A stretch of 64,000 bases of DNA from Vombatus ursinus (lineage: Eukaryota > Chordata > Mammalia > Diprotodontia > Vombatidae). The stretch spans positions 56,998,907-57,062,906 of the forward strand of contig NW_020954556.1 in NCBI RefSeq assembly GCF_900497805.2, given 5' to 3'. Under the pieces are notes generated by a model. That model was not told where the DNA came from. It saw only the letters and a list, made by a program, of their open reading frames with translations, and made no database searches. The position numbers and the translations under genes are program-made. Below are positions 58,694 to 64,000 of this stretch, piece after piece; position 1 is the stretch's first letter; each line of letters begins with the position of its first letter.

Positions 58694-59136
58694 TAATACA
58701 ATCACCATAATATGGGGTTTATATTCATATAAGCCTTTTAAATTTGGATTTAGAATATTCAGAAATAGTATTTTTTTAATATGAGACTGACTTTCAACAA
58801 CTAATCCTAACTTCTGTTTTCCTAGAGGTTTTGATGCTGTGAGCTTTTTATCCTCTCCTACTTTGGATTTTATGTTATGATTCTGTCTTACTTTCTCTGT
58901 TACCCTTATTGGCTCCTTGTCTCCTTTCTTCCCCTTAAGCAGGAGTGATCCCTAAAGTTCTGCCTTTGGCCCTTTTTTCTCTGTTGTCTTTTTCTTTGGT
59001 GATTTCATCCCTTTCCAATAAACTCTGCACTGATGACTCTAAGATGTCTCCATCCCTTTTCTCCCCACCCCCAGGTCCTATGTCTTGGAAATCTAATCCT
59101 GAAATTCCAACTGCTTTCTGTATTTCTTTCTTGGTG

Positions 59137-59532
59137 GGATTAACCTAAGTATTACCTCCAAGATGCATTTTCAATCCCCTGGGTTAGGGAATTATCCTTC
59201 CTCAAGTTTCCTTTATATTGATCCATACATGTTTATCACCTGGAGTAGAAAATGTAAGCTCCTTGACTGCAGGGGATACAAGTCCTCGCTCCCCTATTTT
59301 GTATTCCTGGTGTCTAATACTGAGCCTCACATACAACTGGCACTCAATAAATGTTAGTTGAATTGAATTGAAGAGAGAATCTTGAATGTCAAGATCATCC
59401 AGGGTTTCTATTTTATTTGATGGGCAACAAAGAGATGGGACTTTTAAGTGAAAGAGATGCTGTATCAGAGAGATGACTTAAGAAGATCCTTGGGTTGTAG
59501 GGTGAGTATGAAAGGTGTGACTGTGGTCATCA
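59137..59532 (+). repeat. Left arm of inverted duplication
   Basis: The 396 bp matches the reverse complement of 60877-61273. It comprises an L2 tail (to about 59375, CACTCAATAAATGTTAGTTG) plus about 157 bp beyond it. 59298-59532 differs from the partner at a single base (59417); 59137-59297 differs at about 13 positions. Confidence 0.93.
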
Positions 59533-59769
59533 TAATAAATTTGGAGATGTGATTTCTCTCCTACTGATACACAGAACTGAAACAAATCAAAATCAGGATA
59601 TCCAAAAATGAACTTATCTTTCACCTAAAATCCACCCTTTCCAATAACTTCTCTTTCTTTTGATGATTCCTATTTATCTCATCCTCTTTACCCATGCTCA
59701 TAATATCAGTCATATTTGACTGCTTCTCTATACCTCGTCCTCCTATGAAGAGGCATAAAAGTTTATTGA

Positions 59770-59930
59770 TGAAGAGACAGTTTTCAAGTCAAGAAGACCT
59801 GACTAGAGGTCTGAGTCTGAAACATACTGGGCTCTGTGACCCCAGGCAGGTCATTTACCCTCTCAAAGGATGTCCATCAGCATTGGTAGAGAGTGTTTCT
59901 TCTCTGGGAGTTTCTCACCACAGGAGCAGC
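59770..59930 (+). repeat. Degraded CORE-type SINE
   Basis: AGTCAAGAAGACCTGACTAG, TGACCCCAGGCAGGTCATTT, CAGCATTGGTAGAGAGTG. Confidence 0.7.
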
Positions 59931-60439
59931 CAAAAGCCAAAATACCAAAACCCACTTCCCCTCAAATCAATTGTCAAGTGCTATTGGTTATGCCTCTGTT
60001 ATGCCAGTCACCTCTGGCCCCTTCTTTCTAATCTACTAATAACCCTGTTTCATCCCCTTATCCCTTCTTACCTACACCGTGATGATGCTCTCAAAACTAT
60101 TTCACTTAAGCACAGATCTGACCATGTTACTTCCCTATTCAATGAACTCAGGGACTCTTTTTGCCTCTGGCATAGGATCCAAGTCCCCCATTCATCTTTT
60201 AAAGCCCTTTATCACTGGAAGCCAACCTTTTTTCCCAGACTTCATTATCCATCAATCTCTCTCCCTCCCTTGGCCATCTCTTTGTTTCTCACACCCTTCA
60301 TGTCCTCTTTCCATGCCTTTCCATGGAGGTCCCATCTTCCTCAGCCACCTCATGGAACCTTTCTATTCCTTTAAGATGTAGCTCAAGTACCATGTTCTCA
60401 TGAAGCCTGTCTTTATGTTCCACCATTGCTAGTAGTAGG

Positions 60440-60702
60440 AGCAGTAGTAACAATAATAATGATAATAATAATAGCTAGCATTCATATAGCACTTTAAGAT
60501 TTGCAAAATTATTAGCATATATTAACTCATCTGATCCCCTCAGCAACCCTGTGAGAATGATGCTGTTATTCACAGACAAGGAAACTGAGGCAGTCAAAGA
60601 TTTAAGTGACTAGCGCAGTGTTACACAGTAAGAGTCTGAGGTAGGATTTGAAATCAGGTCTTCCAGCCTCCAAATTCCATGCTCTTCTCTGTGCCACCTA
60701 GT
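60440..60702 (-). mobile_element. MIR SINE, antisense, in L2
   Basis: TAGCTAGCATTCATATAGCA, CCTCAGCAACCCTGTGAG, ACAAGGAAACTGAGGCAG, TCTCTGTGCCACCTAG. Confidence 0.9.
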
Positions 60703-60876
60703 ACTTTTCCTCCTAAACTACTCTCTTCAGTTGTATTTATTCTCTTTTTATCGTATTGGGTGTTTCCCTCATGCTGAAAACTTTCTGAGAGCAGGCATTA
60801 TTCCATTCTTTGTATTTTTATCCTTAGAGTCCAGCACCACATGTTAGACACTTAATAAATGCTTGTTTATTGACTG

Positions 60877-61273
60877 TGATGACCACAGTCACACCTTTCA
60901 TACTCACCCTACAACCCAAGGATCTTCTTAAGTCATCTCTCTGATACAGCATCTCTTTCACTTAAAAGTCCCATCTCTTTGTTGCCCATCACATAAAATA
61001 GAAACCCTGGATGATCTTGACATTCAAGATTCTCTCTTCAATTCAATTCAACTAACATTTATTGAGTGCCAGTTGTATGTGAGGCTCAGTATTAGACACC
61101 AGGAATACAAAGTGGGGGAGGGAGGACATTGTATCCCCTGTTGTCAAGGAGCTTACATTTTCTACTCCAGGTGATAAACGTGTATGGATCAGTATAAAAG
61201 AAACTTGAGGAAGGAGAATTCCCTAACCCAGGGGATTGAGAATGCATCTTGGAGGTAATACTTAAGTTAACCC
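60877..61273 (-). repeat. Right arm of inverted duplication
   Basis: Inverse copy of 59137-59532, separated by a 1,344-bp spacer. The arm begins at the end of the plus-strand L2 (TTATTGACTG) and, on its outer side, passes without a break into a long antisense L2 (61045-62010). This suggests that the right arm is the original and the left arm is the copy. Confidence 0.93.
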
Positions 61274-62015
61274 TTGAAGGAAGATGAAGATTCTGTGAGG
61301 TTGAGGTGAGGAAGAAAAAGTGTATTCCAGGCACAGCTACTGGAGGCAGGGTGACAAGTTTAGGGACTCAAGAGTAGTCCATTTTCAGGGGAACATTGGA
61401 GAGATGTAAAACCAGCTTGGAAAAGCAAGCTGGGGCCAGAATGTAGAAAGCCCTGGGTGCTAGGCTAGGGAATTTTTACTTTATCCTAGAAATAGCAGGG
61501 ATCCCCGGAAGGATTTTGAGCAGGGGAATGGCATAGACCCATGTCTTTGCAAGTTTATTTGGTAGTTGTACAGAGTATAATTTGGTAAGTAGTAATACTG
61601 GAGTCAGGATGTTGTCATAGTAGTCTATATAAGAGGTAAGAGCCTGGACTGGGCTCTGTGGGTAGAGAGAAGTGGACAGTTAGAGAAGTGTTATAAAATT
61701 GGCAAGATTTGACAAATGACTGAACATAAGGAGTGAAGGAAAGAGAAGCATCCAAAATGACTCCATTGTTTCAAATCAGGATGATTAAGAAAACTGACAA
61801 AAGGATAAGGTCTAGGTGATGAGTTCTCTTCTGGATGTGTTTAGTTTGAGATGTTCATGGAATGTTTAAGTGGAAATGCCCATACAGCATTGGCAATTTG
61901 GGGCTGGAGCTCAGGAGAATATTTAGGTATAGATTTCATAGTCATTTATATTGAGACAGTAATTAAAGCAATTGAGATTACCAAGAGAGCATATCAGGAG
62001 AGGATAGACCTCAGA
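61045..62015 (-). mobile_element. L2 LINE, antisense
   Basis: AACATTTATTGAGTGCCAG, CAAGGAGCTTACATTTTC, GAAGGATTTTGAGCAGGGG, AAGAGCCTGGACTGGGCTC, AAATGACTCCATTGTTTC, GATGAGTTCTCTTCTGGATG. Confidence 0.88.
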
Positions 62016-62019
62016 AGAT

Positions 62020-62380
62020 AGACATTTATGATGCGCTTCTAGTATGATTAGGAATTTAGCATTATCATCATTCAGAATTCAGATTTTATTCATTTAATAA
62101 GTTTTCATAGAGGCTGTGGTCATGAGGTACCTGTCACAGTACTAAGTACTTAAAGTCCCTTGCACCAGGGCAGGCATGCTTGAGAATGTTGTCCTTCTAG
62201 ATCCAGGAATCTCTAGGCTCTGAAATATGTTCACATAGGACAAATTAAATACTACTTCCATGCTTAAATGGATATTTGTTCTCATCAATGTGAGTATTCC
62301 TTTCATTCCTTTTTATTCTTTGTGGTTCTTTTCCACATCCTTTCACAACACTTCCTCAGATAAATAGTACTTTCCCGAGG
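62020..62380. other. Intron 5 sequence, nothing recognised
   Basis: No family recognised in this stretch. Confidence 0.4.
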
Positions 62381-62382
62381 TA

Positions 62383-62605
62383 GGAAAGCACTGTGAATCT
62401 GGAAGACCTAAGATTGAATCTTGCCTTATATATTTATTATGTATGTGTGACCCTGATCAAGATACTGAACTTCTTTGCCTCAGTTTCCTCATCAGTAAAA
62501 GGGAGAGAATAATATCACCTAGTTCTATTGTGAAGTAAGGTAACATGATGAGATAATATATATAAAGTTCTTTGCAAACAATAAAGCTGTATATGAATTC
62601 CAGCT
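62383..62605 (+). mobile_element. MIR-type SINE
   Basis: AGCACTGTGAATCTGGAAG, TTTGCCTCAGTTTCCTCATC, TGAGATAATATATATAAAG, followed by an ATT/ATC triplet run to 62632. Confidence 0.85.
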
Positions 62606-62888
62606 ATTATCATTATTATTATTATCATTAAATATCTCAGTTAACTTTTTTAACTGAATCAGAAAATCTACTGTGATTCCTAAACTTAAAGCTTTATATT
62701 AGCCACATAGGGAGATATGTCTCACAATATAAGCCAAAATTGCATATGTATGCATCCCTTTTCTTTTCATTGTTTTTTTTATCTGTAGTTTGAAACTATG
62801 CCAATTTTTACATCTTACCTGATTTTTGCTATTATTGAAGGAACTGTTGGCTCATGTTTGCAATTACTTATTGTACTCAGGTATTTAA

Positions 62889-63191
<303 letters not shown>

Positions 63192-63289
63192 TAGCTTTTA
63201 ATTGGCCAGCTATCCTGTCCTGACACACACACAAACACATATACCAGCCACTCTCTTACCTTAACATATATTTCATGTTATATATAAGT

Positions 63290-63395
63290 GATATATATGT
63301 TTTAAAGTTTGAGATATTTTGTTTGTACATGACCTTCATTTCCAATTATATTTCATTTCCCTCCTCTACCCACAGAGTTATCTATCTTTCATGTA

Positions 63396-63426
<31 letters not shown>

Positions 63427-64000
63427 ATTTGTGAGGTGATTGGGGTTAAGTGACTTGCTCAGAGCCACACAGAGTGTTATGTGTCTGAGGTCAGATATGA
63501 ACTCAGGTCCTCTTGACTCCACGGCTGGTGCTCTATCCACTGTGCCACCTCGCTGACCCGTTATCTATCCTTTATAACAAAGAATGAAAAAGAGAAAATA
63601 AAATAGTATTTCAGCAAAACTAATCAACAATCAAGTCTGACAGTGTATGTAGTGCTTTAGGTACATAGTTCCCCACATTTGCAAAGAAAGGAAGATACAT
63701 TCTTATATCTCTTCTTAAAGGCAAAGTTTGATCATAATAAATACATAGCATTCAGTTTCAGTTTGGGGGGTTATTGTTCTTTCCATTTCACATTATTATA
63801 GTCATTGTAAACTTTGTTTTCTGTTTACTCGTCTCTGCATCAGTTCATGCCAAGTCTTCCCATGCCTCCCTACATAGCCTTTGTAGTCACATTTTGTCAA
63901 TATGTTGTTATATAACATAATATTCCATTATATTTATGTACCACAATTTTTTTTAATTATTCTCTGCTCACAGGTTTCATGGTTGGTTTCATGTTCTTTG
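63290..64000 (-). mobile_element. L1 3' region, antisense, running off the window
   Basis: CTTTATAACAAAGAATGAAAA, AGCAAAACTAATCAACAATC, GCATCAGTTCATGCCAAGTC and ATTCCATTATATTTATGTACC are the same segments as at 34255-35420 and 40680-41430. A SINE interrupts it at 63387-63559. Confidence 0.85.
63387..63559 (-). mobile_element. tRNA-derived marsupial SINE, antisense, with 10-bp target duplication
   Basis: TTTA-rich tail at left, GTGAGGTGATTGGGGTTAAG, CTTGCTCAGAGCCACACAG, TGCTCTATCCACTGTGCC. GTTATCTATC flanks it at 63377-63386 and 63560-63569. Confidence 0.94.

Larger units (their letters stand above)
58800..60872 (+). mobile_element. L2 LINE copy, interrupted by the inverted-repeat arm and two SINEs
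   Basis: The left part (58800-59136) has ACTCTGCACTGATGACTCTA. L2 resumes after the arm with TATCCAAAAATGAACTTATC, continues GATCTGACCATGTTACTTCC and TCTTTTAAAGCCCTTTATC, and ends AATAAATGCTTGTTTATTGACTG at 60854-60876. SINE pieces lie at 59770-59930 and 60440-60702. Confidence 0.82.

Noticed and set aside
59694-60374. 226-codon ORF, the longest in the window
   Set aside because: It crosses a SINE and an L2 antisense-to-host frame; the words are L2 3' sequence (GATCTGACCATGTTACTTCC and others), with no protein domain.

Overview
This is vertebrate, almost certainly marsupial, nuclear DNA. It is AT-rich, dominated by old LINE and SINE copies, and has tiny exons in very long introns. The repeat set points to a marsupial: an L1 family with the 3' end typical of marsupials, many L2-clade LINE copies still recognisable over more than 1 kb, abundant tRNA-derived SINEs of the GGGGCAGCTAGGTGG type, and CORE/MIR-like SINEs. 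I cannot fix the species. No prokaryotic features, CRISPR arrays, rRNA or intact tRNA genes are visible.

The only functional host gene I can support is SOS1 (Son of sevenless 1, the Ras guanine-nucleotide exchange factor) on the plus strand. Five coding exons, matching human exons 2-6, lie at 44345-44470, 54482-54613, 57167-57331, 58460-58669 and 62937-63080. They encode residues about 30-288: most of the N-terminal histone-fold domain and the start of the DH domain. All five exons begin and end in phase 0 and have canonical AG/GT borders. Exon 1 (about 29 residues in human) and exons 7 onward lie outside the window. The first 44.3 kb is therefore read as intron 1, and I see no CpG-rich promoter or first exon there.

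Layout: 1-9.6 kb holds L2 and SINE fragments, an unassigned protein-like degenerate stretch (2.8-4.1 kb), an L1 3' end interrupted by a tiny L2 insertion (5.0-5.5 kb) and a cold-shock-domain pseudogene fragment (8.4 kb). 9.6-14.1 kb is a large antisense L1 followed by CR1/L3 and SINE fragments. 14.8-23 kb is sparser and holds one young SINE with a perfect 16-bp target duplication. 23.1-26.7 kb is a second antisense L1 of the same type, followed by a possible LTR fossil (26.7-27.2 kb). 27.6-29.9 kb holds two L1 3' pieces flanking an unidentified short ORF. 30.0-32.3 kb is an L2 inserted in another L2. 34-44 kb alternates L1 3' ends, L2, SINEs and small hAT elements. From 44.3 kb the SOS1 exons are spaced by introns carrying L2 (45.0-49.9, 55.8-56.4 and 58.8-62.0 kb), L1, SINEs and hAT MITEs.

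I found no new multi-gene system. The most interesting structure is a roughly 396-bp inverted duplication in SOS1 intron 5 (59137-59532 against 60877-61273). Its loop-proximal 235 bp differ at only one position, while the outer 161 bp differ at about 13, a pattern suggesting partial gene conversion between the arms. Other points of note are the long (about 1.2-1.5 kb) spacer between ORF1 and ORF2 in both large L1 copies, the two nested LINE insertions with visible target duplications, and the Y-box-type pseudogene fragment.
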